DNA from: Pyricularia pennisetigena
Taxonomy: Eukaryota; Ascomycota; Sordariomycetes; Magnaporthales; Pyriculariaceae
Direction of reading: 5' to 3'
Assembly: GCF_004337985.1 (NCBI RefSeq)
Contig: NC_043741.1
Span: 939,920-1,003,919, forward strand
Length of the DNA stretch: 64,000 bases
Shown: piece after piece, positions 44,260 through 55,875 of the stretch
Layout: every line of letters begins with the position of its first letter
How positions within the stretch are numbered: position 1 is the stretch's first letter
The notes under the pieces: generated by a model
Seen by the model: only the letters and a program-made list of their open reading frames with translations
Database searches by the model: none
What the model was told of the DNA's origin: nothing
Position numbers and translations under genes: made by a program

Positions 44260-45629
44260 CTAATCGCTCTCCTCATCGTCCGACTTGCCCTGGTAGTTGC
44301 CGAGCAATATATCATCAGCCCCGAGACCGACGTGGTTCGAATTCCGAATGTGCTCCGTCTCGACGCGGAAAAAGATCCATATCCAGCGGCGCAGCACCTC
44401 GAGAAGCTGCAGGACGAACAGCGACCCTTCCCAGCCCGAGAGCCTGTCCAGGCCGGGGCTGAGCTTGAGGACCCAGGTGCACCGCAGGGCCAGGTCCAGC
44501 ACGACGACGCAGTAGTAGACCAGCGGGGCGGGCTGGATGTAGAGGCGCCGCCGCAGGCCCCAGGGCTGGTCGGGCGCGTTGCGCTCCTGCGCCGACGAGA
44601 ACAGCGTCAGGTCCCAATCCTTGGTCACGTCCCAGTAGAAGGTGTAGAGCGACTGCACGACCACGGCCGCCAGCCACGCGCGGTTCACGCCGGCGTTGAC
44701 GGTGCCGTCTGTTTCCCCGCCGCCGCCGCCGCCGCCGCCGCCGCTGCGCTGCATGGCCGTCAGGATTATGACGGGGAAGGCGGTGCTGTACTTGGCGGCG
44801 TTGGCGAGGTGCTGGCCGCCCCAGCCGACCGACTCCTTGTAGGGGGCGGAGCGGACGCGCGAGTACTCGATCAGGCACTGGCGCAGGCGGATGGCGGAGG
44901 GCAGGGCGAGGATGAGGGGCACGACGACGGCGCCGCCGCAGCCGCGGTCCGGGCGGGCGGTGGCGGACCCGCCAGAGGTCAGAAACATGCATGCGCAGAT
45001 GTAGAGGTCGGCCAGGACCTTGGCGTAGCTGGTCAGCACGTCGGCGAGCAGGATGTCGCCAAACTTGCCGTTGTGGGCCTCGGCGATGCCGCCCAGCGAC
45101 ACGCGCCGCAGCGTGGCGAGCAGCCTCCGCCGGCCAGAGGACGGCATGGCGCCGCCGCGAAGGGGCACCGCGAAGAGCGCCGCCAGCACGAGCAGGTACG
45201 TCATGGGGATCCAGTCATAGTATATGACGAGGGCCGGGTCGCGGCGGGTCAGGGCCCAGAAGAGCATGAGGGTCGCGGCGAGCGTGGCGGAGAGGAGCGC
45301 GGCGAGTCGGTAGGTCGAGATGTGGTGTGGGACCTGCGAGGCCGAGGAGCGGCCCGGGTAGCGGATCAGGGCGGGCACGTCGATGCGGACGTTGTAGAGG
45401 TAGTGTAGGTTGGCGCCCCATCCCCAGACGGCTGTGGATGTGGGATAGAATTTCGGGTCAGTCATTTCTTTTCGGCTTATTTCTCTGGCTAGACATCTCC
45501 TTGGAAAGGCTTGCGGCAGTAATCAATGTTATCCATACCCACTACTATGATGAATGCCACCCTAAAAGGGAGAGGAAAGGAGAGACTGAAGGAGCTGAGC
45601 TCGCTCTCGACTGCCGGGTCACCGTCCAT
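44260..45629 (-). CDS. ERD1, EXS-domain Golgi membrane protein
   Basis: Exons 45629-45539 and 45431-44260 (107-nt intron) encode about 420 aa. The short first exon (MDGDPAVESELSSFSLSFPL, then PFRVAFIIVV) joins AVWGWGANLHYLYNVRIDVP, restoring the first membrane helix and the conserved WGWGxNLxYL motif. Several membrane helices follow, with the EXS block toward the C-terminus (YTFYWDVTKDWDLTL, DLALRCTWVLKL, EVLRRWIWIFFRVETEH). ERD1 relates to SYG1/XPR1 transporters. In yeast it recycles phosphate from the Golgi lumen and is needed to retain Golgi glycosyltransferases and ER proteins. A Gly9 loop lies near the middle. The tail SDDEESD is acidic. It neighbours a Golgi mannosyltransferase gene. 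Confidence 0.9.
44717..44743 (-). repeat. GGC9 triplet repeat encoding polyglycine
   Basis: Nine CCG units on the plus strand encode nine consecutive Gly in a hydrophilic loop of ERD1 (QRSGGG..GGETDG). The loop probably lies between membrane helices, so length changes would be tolerated. Confidence 0.85.
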
Positions 45630-46220
45630 TGCGCCAAGTTGACGATGGTTTTTGCGATGATTCAATCATGAAGAACGCAGAGCGATCTGAGAGGTTTTGG
45701 CTACTTCCCGAAACCCAAAGGCGCTCGACTCGAGGGCGACGAGAAAAGGCCAAGGAAGAGAGCTTCTGATGTCTGTGATGGTTTTCAGGAGGTGCATTGA
45801 AATTAGGATAGTGGCTCCTCCAATTGCTAAAGGAAAATCAAGTCGACGTCAGTTGCAGGGATGTTGCGATTAAGGGCCGTCAAGTACCTCAGGTACAAAA
45901 CCTTAGGTAGTACTAGCACTAGTCAGTACCTTGCATGACTGACATTAGTGTACGTGCTTTAACTATCGATCAAGTTTCATATTCCCTATATATTTGAATC
46001 ATGAACCTAAATAGACTATGATCAAACCGAGATACAAAAACGTATTGCGCTTGCGTGCAATGTTTTGCTATGTTTGAGGGGGGGGGGAAAGAAAAAAACA
46101 GGGTATCAATCACTATCGTCCCGGGTAGCAACCAGTGCAACAAGGAAAACGATCAATGCAACCAGCAAACATTCGAATTGATCTAATATCCGCAACCTCA
46201 AAAATTCAACAGCATATCCG
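45630..46220. other. ERD1 promoter and 3' flank of threonine aldolase
   Basis: Non-coding. It includes a CCTCAGGTAC/CCTTAGGTAG pair near 45887-45910 and a G10 run at about 46077-46087. No gene seen. Confidence 0.5.
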
Positions 46221-47669
46221 TCACCTGGTTGCGTACTGTGACTTCGATCCGGGTTCACTCTGGCCACTAGGCTTGCCACCTCCCTCTGCCATGACCCGCT
46301 CGAATACGCGCTTGAGCTTTGGGATAGCCTCTTCCCTGTTCTGCCATATCTGGTAGTGTGTGATAAGCCTACCTTGTCCCAGCTTCAGGCCCTCCTCTTG
46401 TCCAATCTCAACAAACCTGGGCCCCGAGATGCCGGCTGCGTCAAGGTCCAACCAGCACATGTTGGTATGCACCGGGTAGGTCAACCTGCCGCCGAGGGCA
46501 ACCCACATGGTCTCTACCTCCTTGGCCAACTCGTGCGTATGCTTGAGCAATCCTCCCTCGCCATTGTCGCCCTTGCCAAAAGTCTCCTCGACAGCGACGC
46601 GGGCGGCAGCTGTGAGGACGCCGCTCTGTCGGAGCCCGCCGCCAATGGACTTGCGCACCCAGCGCGCATTGTCAATAACGTCCTTTGGACCGACTAGGAT
46701 GCTTCCGCACGGGGCGCCCAGACCCTTAGAGAAGCACAGGTTGATGGTGTCGAAGCAGGCGCCATATTCTTTAAGCGATCCAGCCCCGGAGGCGACGGCC
46801 TCCCACAGGCGGGCACCGTCACAGTGGACACGGAGGTTGCCCGCCTGGCGTGCAAAGTCGGCAATTCGCCTTGCTTCTTCCAATGGCGTCACCATACCGC
46901 CAAGGGTGTTCTCCAGGCTGATGACGCGTGTGGGACATGTGTGGACATCTGAGTCGAGATCTGCATTTGCTTTGATGTCCTCAAGCGTCAGATACATGCC
47001 GTTCTTGGGCGTGACGACCTTGAGCGTGGCACCAGTTAAGGAGGTGACACTATAGTGACGGGTAGTTCAGTTGTGAGATATGTAGATCCAAGAGAAAATT
47101 GTATGCAGGGCACACAGAACATGGAGCAGAAATGACTTGCTTACCCGCCAGCCTCGTATTTATATATATGAGAGCGGTGATCACAAAGAATGCTGTAGGG
47201 CGGCTGGGTCAACAAGGAGCGCAGACCGAGCACGTTGCCCATGGTCCCCGAAAGAACAAAAAGACCGGCCTCCTTGCCGGTAAGCTTGGCACAGAAATCC
47301 TCAAGTTCGTTGGTGGTAGGATCCTCCTTGAAAACATCATCCAAGAGAGTGGTTGACTGGATGGCCGCCATCATTGAAGGGGTAGGAGTCGTCATGGTGT
47401 CACCTTTTTTTGTTGGTGGCAGCACCAGGCCCAGGTACGTGTCAACTCATGGCCAGATATCAATTCTTTTTCTCTGTCCTGTACTCACTCCTCAGGTCAA
47501 GACCGCCAGCACCTCGGTGGCCCACCCACGTGCTCTGGCTGCCATTTTGTGTCGGGGCTGCGATGTTCATGTTACTGTAGTGCCTTCTGGAAGGTATAAG
47601 CAGTAGAGAAGGATGTAATTTTCTTGTGCTTGTGTTTGCAAGGCGATGAAAGATGACGAATCGAGACAT
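46221..47669 (-). CDS. threonine aldolase (PLP-dependent), GLY1-like
   Basis: Exons 47669-47489, 47403-47145 and 47049-46221 encode 422 aa from the first Met, or 389 aa from the Met at 47570. The first splice recreates DLRSDTMTTPTPSM, the conserved N-terminal motif. Other marks are PTTNELEDFCAKLTGKEAGL, ILCDHRSHIYKYEAGG, SLENTLGGMVTP, RVHCDGARLWEA and the PLP-lysine motif LCFSKGLGAPCGS. It cleaves L-threonine or L-allo-threonine to glycine and acetaldehyde. The upstream Met gives a basic Ser/Arg N-terminus (MSRFVIFHRLANTSTRK.., then RRHYSNM) that resembles a mitochondrial presequence, whereas the second Met would give a cytosolic enzyme. The first intron ends in AAAAAAAG. Confidence 0.92.
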
Positions 47670-49081
47670 GAAAATAGTGTTTATAATTGACTTTCAGTAT
47701 GTCGAGAAGGAGGGCAACCCGTCAACTCCCTTATCTTGAATTATTAATGAAGGGCGTAGAAACTTATCCACTTTTCCGGCAATGTAGCGATTGGTTGCAG
47801 CAGTAATTATATTATACTACGCCCTTTTTTGTTTTAATGATTCGTATCCAAACAACCAAAGCAGCGTCCCAAGAGGCGAAAAGACAGACCGAGCTCGGAG
47901 ATGCCAAAAAGTCGACATGAAGGTCGCCCCACTTGGGTTCGGCCCATGACCCGACAGTCGTAGCGGCTTCGGCAGCAACCACCAACTGGAAGGTTTCACG
48001 ATGCACTCCTACTTGTTTCTTTTTTTTTTTTTTTTTATAAATCATAGAAGAATTCCAAGACAGAAAGGCAACTTAATCCATCAGTTCGAGGTATAAAGGT
48101 ACGCCTATAAAAGATGTCATCATTTAGCAATCTATAGTCTATGATACTTTTGCGAGCATCGATAATTAAAAGACAACACAACGCCACCGCACTGCACCAG
48201 ACAATGAACCAAGACCATCATGAACTTGATGGTTGATACACGCATTCATCATCATCTATCTCCTTACACCATGTTGTACAACTATTGGCAAGGTAACTCC
48301 GGCATCCGAACAATACAAGGTATCGTATCCGTATGAGATTAATGAGGCAAGACCCCTAATGGGCGCTTGGGCCCGAGGGACCACCCATCTTACAGCAGCT
48401 CTGCGCCTTCCTTCTTTTGGTACGATACAAGCACCTGTCCAAATTTTGTGATTTTTGTTTCAAAGTATTATCAATTGTATAGTTCACAAGCAATTAATCC
48501 AAAACTTCACTGTCTACTTACATTATTGAATCTCTATTGGGTTCGCTAATAACGAGTTTGAGACTTTTATATTGGAAAAGTTACGGCTTTGTGAAAATAG
48601 CGAATTTTGGTGTGATTTTGGGATAGTTGTGTTTTTTTTTTGGACAGGTCCTGTCTGTATTAATTACCAATGAACCCCCTGAACGGAAAAGAATGCCCCG
48701 GGCGCAGGGTGGCATTTTGGCGATCATGCAATCACGGGTGGGCGCAGTCAAAGCCAAGCTGCCACTTTGAATCACAGGGGTCGCCGCCGTCTTTTAATAG
48801 ACAAAACTGCAGTGCTTTGAATAAACCGCCTCCCATTAATGATCACCACTGCCTCGATCGCTCAACTCTTCCTAATGTAAAATCACATGACACCATCATT
48901 TATACCACTATCAACACTCTGATCGGTTTGCCAAATTACACCAAACCTCAGACGGGATTCGCAGGTTTACTTGATCAGCCAATCTATCGATTGGTTGAGA
49001 AAGGACGCCCACCCACACCTCATCGGCCTGCAGAATCTTTCGTCTCTCGCCAAGTCTGGGCAAGCCAGGGGAAAAAAAAAA
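47670..49081. other. divergent intergenic region, no gene recognised
   Basis: Upstream of threonine aldolase (-) and of the GT17 gene (+). It has an A/T tract at about 48021-48036 and a T-run near 48631. The GT17 leader ends in an A-run directly before the ATG. No coding feature is supported. Confidence 0.5.
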
Positions 49082-50188
49082 ATGGCACCGATTAGGAAAC
49101 TCCGCATCTGGGTCCTAGCACCCATCGCCGTCGTCCTAGTCTTCCTATGGCAAAGGCAAGCCGACGTGGCCAGCGACGCCATGTCGTCGCCACCATCCGC
49201 CGCCCACAGGGTCTCGGTCGAACTGTTCCACCAGGATCCCGGCGTGTCCGACGCCGCCCTGTGCCGCCTGCACGGCTGGCAGCCCTACCAGACCCCGGCC
49301 TCGGGCCGGCGGAGAAAGGTCTACGACCTCTTCATGATCAACACGGAGCTCGAGTGGCTCGAGATCCGCCTCAACACGTCCTACCACGAGGTCGACCACT
49401 TCGTCGTCGTCGAGGCGCCCCTCACCTTCACGGGCCTGCCCAAACCGCTCATCATCAAGGAGAACTGGGACCGCTTCGCCCCGTACCACGACAAGCTCAT
49501 CTACCACGAGCTGCAGTACCCGCCGCGCTACGACCCGCCCCGGGCCTGGGACCGCGAGGACCTCCAGCGCGACGCCATGCTGACGCAGGTCTTCCCGGGC
49601 CTCGAGGGCCGCGCGAGCCAGCCCCAGCAGGGCGACGTCATCATCGTGGCCGACGTCGACGAGGTGGTGCGGCCCGAGACGCTGCGCCTCCTGCGCGCCT
49701 GCGCCTTCCCGCGCCGCCTCACCCTCCGCAGCAGGTTCTACTACTACAGCTTTGAGTTTCTGCACCGCGGGCCAGAGTGGGCGCACCCCCAGGCCACCAC
49801 CTACGCCGGGTCCGTCGCCGGGACCATCAAGCCCACGAACCTGCGCAACGGCGACGGCGGCCTGGCCCCGCTCATCTACTTTGACAAGGACGACCTGTGG
49901 AACGCCGGCTGGCACTGCTCCAGCTGCTACGCCACCATGGGCGAGGTCCTGACCAAGATGGCCTCCTTCTCCCACGTGTCGCTGAATCATGACTTCTTCC
50001 GCGACAGGAATCGCATAGCCGACCGCGTGCGCGAGGGCCTGGATCTGTGGTCCCGGAAGGACCAGATCTACGACCGGATCAAGGACAACACGGACCTGCC
50101 TCCATTCGTGCTCAACCACAAAGATCGCTTCGTGCACCTGCTCGACAGGAGTGGCAAGTCAGCCGGCTTTAGCGATTATCCTCCTTAA
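49082..50188 (+). CDS. GT17-family beta-1,4-N-acetylglucosaminyltransferase-like protein
   Basis: A single exon. The Met at 49082 (MAPIRKLRIWVLAPIAVVLV) starts a 368-aa type II membrane protein with one N-terminal helix. The open frame reaches upstream to 48971 but that part is leader-like. The lumenal domain shows KVYDLFMINTELEWLEIRLN, VDHFVVVEAPLTFTG, the acidic metal-site motif VIIVADVDEVVRPETL, RFYYYSFEFL, AGWHCSSCYATMGEVLTKMA and SHVSLN. This arrangement is that of glycosyltransferase family 17, whose animal member MGAT3 adds the bisecting GlcNAc. Fungal members are common, but their acceptor is not established, so I assign only the family. Codon GC is very high. Golgi location is inferred from topology. 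Confidence 0.88.
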   Translation: MAPIRKLRIWVLAPIAVVLVFLWQRQADVASDAMSSPPSAAHRVSVELFHQDPGVSDAALCRLHGWQPYQTPASGRRRKVYDLFMINTELEWLEIRLNTSYHEVDHFVVVEAPLTFTGLPKPLIIKENWDRFAPYHDKLIYHELQYPPRYDPPRAWDREDLQRDAMLTQVFPGLEGRASQPQQGDVIIVADVDEVVRPETLRLLRACAFPRRLTLRSRFYYYSFEFLHRGPEWAHPQATTYAGSVAGTIKPTNLRNGDGGLAPLIYFDKDDLWNAGWHCSSCYATMGEVLTKMASFSHVSLNHDFFRDRNRIADRVREGLDLWSRKDQIYDRIKDNTDLPPFVLNHKDRFVHLLDRSGKSAGFSDYPP

Positions 50189-50571
50189 TGTTGGATTTCC
50201 TGCCTGATTCTTATATTACATAGTAGCCTCACATTAATCTAATAATATACCTCCAAGCCCGAAACCCTATACCCAAAAGCTTGGAGGGTAATCTGACACT
50301 GTTCTTTGTTTTCATTTCGTCTTGGTTCCGAGGTATTACCCGTAAGCGGACTCAATCCACTTCTTGTTCTAATGCTGTTGTTGTTCTTGCCTGCAATCGA
50401 ATGTCTTCTTGGCCGCTATCACCGAACGCTCATCCCATGTCCTCCTCACCGCGCACTCATGACATTTGCCGACGTACCAGAGGACTGCTGCCATGTACCG
50501 CGTCGCCAGTGAGAAGACAAGACAAGAAGCATTCACAAGTCGGGTATCTCTTTAATCCCAAAATCTCTGTC
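50189..50571. other. convergent 3' spacer
   Basis: About 380 bases between the GT17 gene and the STB6-like gene. Nothing coding is seen. Confidence 0.5.
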
Positions 50572-53333
50572 CTAGCTGGAGACGGGGCTCCTTTCCAGGC
50601 CACCGACAGGCACCTGGCCGCCGAGAATATTGGGCCCGGTGCCGATGCCAGTCAATTTCCTCATGACCCAGTGCACCCAGGTCTCTGTCTCGAGCTGCGT
50701 CTTGAGCTCCTCGGCTTTCGCCTCGACCATCTCTACCTGGACCTCAAACTCTTGCACCCCGTCCTCGACGTCGGCAATCTTGGAGGCAAGCGCGTTGATC
50801 TCGTAGTCGAGCCTCTGCGCGAGGCCTTCAACATCCCGAACAGCTTCCGTCAGCTGGCCCCGCTCGTCAGAGAGCAGTTCGACCGACTGCCGCCGCATGG
50901 CCTCGTATGCCTCGCGGAACTGGTCCAGCAAAGACGCCACCTCGTCCTGTTGCCTTCCAAGCTCGCCGTCGACTAGAGCAACCGCCTTGACTTTGTCCTC
51001 TGTCCAGGGCATAAGTGTTTGCTTCATTTCGGCTATGCGTGTGTACATGGCTCGGGCCAGCTCGGCGTTCCCGGGTGCCGTCGCCAGTGTCGGCATCTTT
51101 TGCTCTTCGCCTACACTATCCACAGCCCCGTCCGATCCGTGAGGGTTGCCAACAATTTCCGCCTCGACCGCCAAGTCAGCAATGCGATCCCACCACAAGA
51201 CTGAATCCGCAGCCACGCTGAAAGACATTCGTCGTGGCCACCGAGCGTCGTTAAGGGGTCGATCGCCTAACGGGAGATGTAGACTGTGGCGACGCTGGAG
51301 CCATGATGGGGGTGTGTCATCTTTCCTAAAGCCCGCAAGAGCACGATCATGGCTATGAATGTCGCTCTCATCGGCCACCGAATCAGCAACGGAGGATTCA
51401 ATGACATGATGTCCGCCAAGATGACCGTCCGTGTCTGACTGTGCCCCTGGAACAGCGGTGTCGGGCCCTTCCTCAGGGATACTCGTACGCCCTTCGACCG
51501 ATCCGCTTGCAGTACCTTGGGCCTCTCTAGGAAGCCGCATGGCGTCTCTGTATTCTTCTGGCTTGTTCTTCCACGTAAAAGCTCTACCCACCAGCACTGG
51601 ACTTCCCATGCTAGTGGCGCTATGTGCCAGACTTGCGATGCTGGGGCTCGTCATGCCACCATCTGGCAACGCATGTCCATCCCTGGAAGGTTTGGATTGA
51701 TGGCCGCTGCGGTGTCCACCACCGATTGCATCGCGAATAGTCCTGCCGATTCCTGATCTTGCATCGTTCACCTTGCCGCCCACTCTCTTAAAGACCGTCT
51801 TCCTCAGTGCATCCCTGTCGCCTGGTGGGCTATCCGCCGACCCTGGTGGAGCCGAATGAGTTGTATCAACAGTCGCCGACTCGTCCTTGGACCTGAGCAC
51901 TAGTTCATCTGCGGGTGGTAGGGTTTGCGCTCGTCTTGCCTCCACTCGCTGCTGGTCTTGTTGGGGTATCTGTTGCAGTTGAGCGGACGAATTCGACGGA
52001 AGCGACAGGTTCTCCTTACTGTTCCCGAACGCTGAACCGCTGACAGCGTCCGAAAGCTGATGGTTTGGGTGGTCAGAGGTGGATCTCTTGGGCTTCCCAT
52101 GCCACAACCACTTTGCCCGTTCACCATACGCTAGACTAATAAACTTATCGATGTCGAGCGTTTCAATGTCGGCAATATTCCCCTTGTCGCGGCCGCCAGA
52201 TACAAAACCCATCACAATCTCACCGCGCTTGCCCCCTATCTCTGCCACAGTAGATTTGACTGCCCTCTGGACCCCCCAGCCACCTTCACCTGCGGCAGCT
52301 TTCGCAGTGACGCTGTGAAGCTTCAGCAAAGTTGGGCGGTCCAGCCTGCGAGTTCGCTCCAGTTTCATAGCCTTTTGAAACTGATTAATGCCCCTTTTGG
52401 TGCTGTCTATGTCGAAAACATCCTTGCCAACCGCAGCTCCCCACCAGTGCAGGCGGTTACGAGCCCCCATCAAGGTACCCAGGATGGCTGCAACGGTCGT
52501 AGGCCCTAATATTCCGTCCGACGGCTCAATATTAAAGTACTCAGATCCAATTTCGATCCACCAGTTGCTTATGGCTGTCTCAGTCATGTCGCAGAGCAAG
52601 CCATCGATGAACTCCTGCTCGAGCTTGCCGAATAGGAACAGGGCAGCCTGACAGACTTTGACGAGTTCTACAACGGCTTGATATAAGGGTATCCGATCGC
52701 ATGTTTTGTACAGTTGCAGAAATTTGGCCTGTGTCGCTGGCGACGGTTCTGAGAGCGTAAGGCCCGAGCGTCCAGAGCATCCCAAGCGCTTTAGGTTCTC
52801 ATTGACAATAAAAATCTCTCGGTGCTTTCGCAGATCGCCCTCAGGCACGGGAATGACAGTCAGCGCGGAAGGGAAGCTGCTCAGGTTGGTGACCATGAGC
52901 TCCCCCAGAGGTGTCTCTCTTGGCCTGGCATGATATTGTTGGATGGCATTAAAGTAGTGCCGGAGTGCCGGCGAGCGATCGGACTCGACTGCAGGGATGG
53001 AAAGGACGCCGACCTTGACCGAATGTTTGGGATCCCCCGTGTAAGTCACGATGACCAGGGTGGGTGACCGCCGTGAGCAAGCCCACTGCTCGACGAGGTA
53101 TAGTTCGTAGCCAGGCAGCACCGCCCTCCGCTCAAGTACCGTAACGCCTGGTTCTTCGGCCAGGTAGCTATTGGTTTGCGACAAAGGCTCGTTAGCAATC
53201 TGTGCATAATCAAAACCATTGCGTCTGCGGAACAGGAGAATAACATGGCGGCGACATACCCAAAAGCCACAGGATCTGCAAATACAACATTGCAGCGTGA
53301 GCCTCCCGAGCTCGATGCAGCTTGGGAACTCAT
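50572..53333 (-). CDS. STB6/STB2-like protein (Sin3-binding family)
   Basis: Exons 53333-53260 and 53167-50572 encode about 889 aa. The first exon ends FADPVAF, and the splice (GTATGT.., branch TGCTAAC, acceptor CCAATAG) joins GYLAEEPGVTVLERRAVLPG. This matches the conserved N-terminal start of fungal STB6-like proteins. Next come YELYLVEQWACSR, TYTGDPKHSVKVGVLSIPA, TPLGELMVTNLSSFPSALTV and a domain with DGILGPTTVAAILG..TKRGINQFQKAMKL that resembles a peptidoglycan-binding-type helical fold. ETLDIDKFISLAYGERAKWL and LWHGKP follow. The centre is Ser/Pro/Asp-rich and disordered. The C-terminal roughly 200 aa form coiled coils (QLTEAVRDVEGLAQRLDYEI). Yeast STB2 and STB6 bind the Sin3 corepressor, but their biochemical role is unclear. 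Confidence 0.8.
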
Positions 53334-54431
53334 TTTGTACTTGATCTAAAGTGCGTATTCCCGATCACGATCTGCAACAGAGGGTTGGTAGAATACCGAG
53401 GCGCGTGGTATTGGTCGGCCTGAGCTGTCAGAACAGACGTCCCGTTGTTGCGGCGGTCAATCGATCACGCTCTTCTCCTCGCGCTATCGGGGCGTCGCCA
53501 ACGCTCAGTCGTCGACTTTGCACCTCCTAAGGCGGCCGGTAACAAATCAGACAGTCAAGACCTGAAGCCATGCTCGTGACAAGACTCGCATTTTTTGCCC
53601 AGGGCGATCTGCTTCGTTGACTGTCTCCGTGAATGCTCGGCTAACTGTAGATTGGTTAAGGCTAAGGGTGCAATTAGACCAAACTAGCGACAGTGCAGCC
53701 AGCGTGCGCACCGCAACCAGTCAGTGTCCTTGTGACGACATTTAAGGCCCACCGAGCGACCAAGCGGAGTGGAACTCAATGCGCCGTTGGCCAGTCGGAG
53801 AAGCTACAGACCCCTGAAGCTGCGTCCCACACGCCCTGCAAGTCGGCCCCGCACTTAACCGCTGAACGCATCTCGTGGGCAAGCATTCAGGTTGATGAAC
53901 CAACCTCAGACCAGAAGTGGCTGTTTGGAGCTTGCCAGACACGTCGAACCCCAAGGGAACTCACTGCATCGGTCGCTATTCCCTCAACTGGGATCTTTCA
54001 CAACAACATCGTCATCAAGCGAAATATTTTGCCGCACGAAGCTACTTAGACAACCGAGACATAAAGACACCCTCAACTACCTCGCCTATTACCTCTTACA
54101 CGGGCATCATTCTTCCGCCACCACAGAGTCGGCAATACTAGCATGCTTTAGCATCACGGCGGCTTGCATGAGTTTGCCATCCGGCTATGTAAAATCTTCA
54201 AGGTTTTCGCCGCGCCGAAACCTTGCTGACTGGCAACGACTTCTGGACACACCACCGTCGCCGGTGGTCTGGTCTCCCGTCTAGCAACACGACTCAAAAC
54301 ACGAATCATATTAGAAGAGCTCGTCCCAATAGGCCCTTGTCGTATTGGTGCAGCTACCATTTGAGGCAACAGTTTGAGCTTCATATCGAGCACCCGTCAT
54401 TCTTCGGGAACAATCAAAGCAAGCTGTCGTC
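53334..54431. promoter_or_regulatory. divergent promoter region of STB6-like gene and RMD5
   Basis: About 1.1 kb between start codons on opposite strands. Open frames at 53693-54049 and 53892-54284 have no recognisable sequence and no consistent splice joins to RMD5, so they are treated as chance or leader sequence. Confidence 0.5.
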
Positions 54432-55875
54432 ATGTCTAAAACGGGGGTGGCAATCCCCCAGCTCCAAAAGGACCTGGATGGCATGGAAGAAAAGCCGCGT
54501 CTGTCGTTGGCCGTAGACAACATCGACAGGCTTATCGCCAAGTTGACAGAAGCCAGGCAGGCAGTAGCAACAGGTGCGGTTTTTTTCAAGATGCGACGTC
54601 TTTACCATTTCGCGCGTCTGGCACTGACTTTTTACACCAACCTACAGCGAGCGATCCCCACACAGCGTCTCTGACCCTCACAAGGCTGCAGAACCCCGTC
54701 AAAGAGGTTATTGACCGGGCCAACGATGACCTGAAGAAAGTATACCAGGTTCAAAAGGATCTCGGGAAGGCGTTGGACAAGGTATGTGGCTTCGAAACAC
54801 ACACGTACGAGCAATAAAATCTAACGCTCCGTGCTCTTAGTCGTTTCCTGTCGTTAAGATTGCTACGGATCACGATGCGCTGGACGGAAAGTCTGACCTT
54901 ATGAACAAAGCAATCGCAATGCATCTCATGCGGGAGGGACAGTTCTCGGTAGCCAGTACTTTTATCGGAGAATCGCAACGTGATCAGCATCTCGGAAGCT
55001 CGAAACCGCAAGCTGTCCACGGTAAAACTAGGGAGACACAAGACTCAAACACAATGGCGGTAGACTCGGATGGCGATATAGACCACCGACAACAGAGCAG
55101 CAGCAAAGTTCCCAGTCAGCCTAACGCAAGCAGCGAAGTCATTGGCTCTTCGCGACTCCAGGAGCAATTCGAAGTCATGTACCGCATTTTACAGGAGCTT
55201 AAGCAGCACAACCTAGAACCCGCGATCGAGTGGGCACTGGAAAACTCTTCGGAGCTGGAGGCACGTGGTTCCAACTTGGAATTCGAGCTATGCAGGCTAC
55301 AGTATGTTCACCTCTTCGAGACGCCTGGGAGGGGCCCACCAGCCGCATTCGAGTATGCCCGTACGCAAATGTGGCGGTTCAGGGAACGCCACCTCGCCGA
55401 AATAACACGCCTGGCGGGCGCGCTGATATACGCCCCAAACCTGGCCGATTCTCCATACGCCACACTTTTCGACTCGCCCACGGCCTTTCTGGATGCTGCC
55501 TCATCCTTTACACGCGAGTTCTGCTCCCTGCTTGGTTTGTCTGCCGAATCACCCCTCTACGTGGCGGCGACGGCTGGTGCCATTGCCCTCCCACGCCTCG
55601 TTAAGTGGCAGTCAATCGCCCAGGGCGCCGAGTGGACCACGACCAACGAGCTCGCTTTCGAGACGCCACTGCCGCGGTCCTTCATGTACCACTCCATCTT
55701 CGTCTGCCCCGTATCAAAGGAGCAAACAACTGCTGCCAACCCGCCTGTCATTCTCCCCTGTGGCCACGTCCTGGCAAGGGACAGCTTGACTAACATAGCT
55801 AAGGGTACGCGGTTTAAATGCCCCTATTGTCCCTCTGAGGGACAGGTCAAGGACGCACGGGTTATAGTTTTATAG
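54432..55875 (+). CDS. RMD5/GID2, RING subunit of the GID (CTLH) E3 ubiquitin ligase
   Basis: Exons 54432-54573, 54648-54781 and 54841-55875 encode 436 aa. The N-terminus is helical (IPQLQKDLDGMEEKPRLSLA). A LisH-like stretch (MNKAIAMHLMREGQFSVAST) is followed by a CTLH domain (FEVMYRILQELKQHNLEPAI, ENSSELEARGSNLEFELCRL). The central block has SPLYVAATAGAIALPRLVKW. The C-terminal RING-like domain is SIFVCPVSKEQ..LPCGHV..RFKCPYCPSE, which lacks a second Cys after CPV, as is usual for RMND5/RMD5. With FYV10/GID9 it forms the catalytic heterodimer that, in yeast, marks gluconeogenic enzymes for degradation when glucose returns. Confidence 0.94.

Noticed and set aside
44332..45408. 358-codon plus-strand frame opposite ERD1
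   Set aside because: It is a GC-driven shadow of the ERD1 exon. Composition is Val/Gly/Ala/Arg-rich without domains, whereas the minus strand shows clear EXS homology and splice sites.
49145..50137. 330-codon minus-strand frame opposite the GT17 gene
   Set aside because: It lies antisense to a very GC-rich coding exon and has Val/Ala/Glu/Gly-biased noise composition.
53892..54284. 130-codon frame in the STB6-like/RMD5 promoter region
   Set aside because: It has no recognisable sequence and no splice join to RMD5, whose start at 54432 is supported by family similarity.
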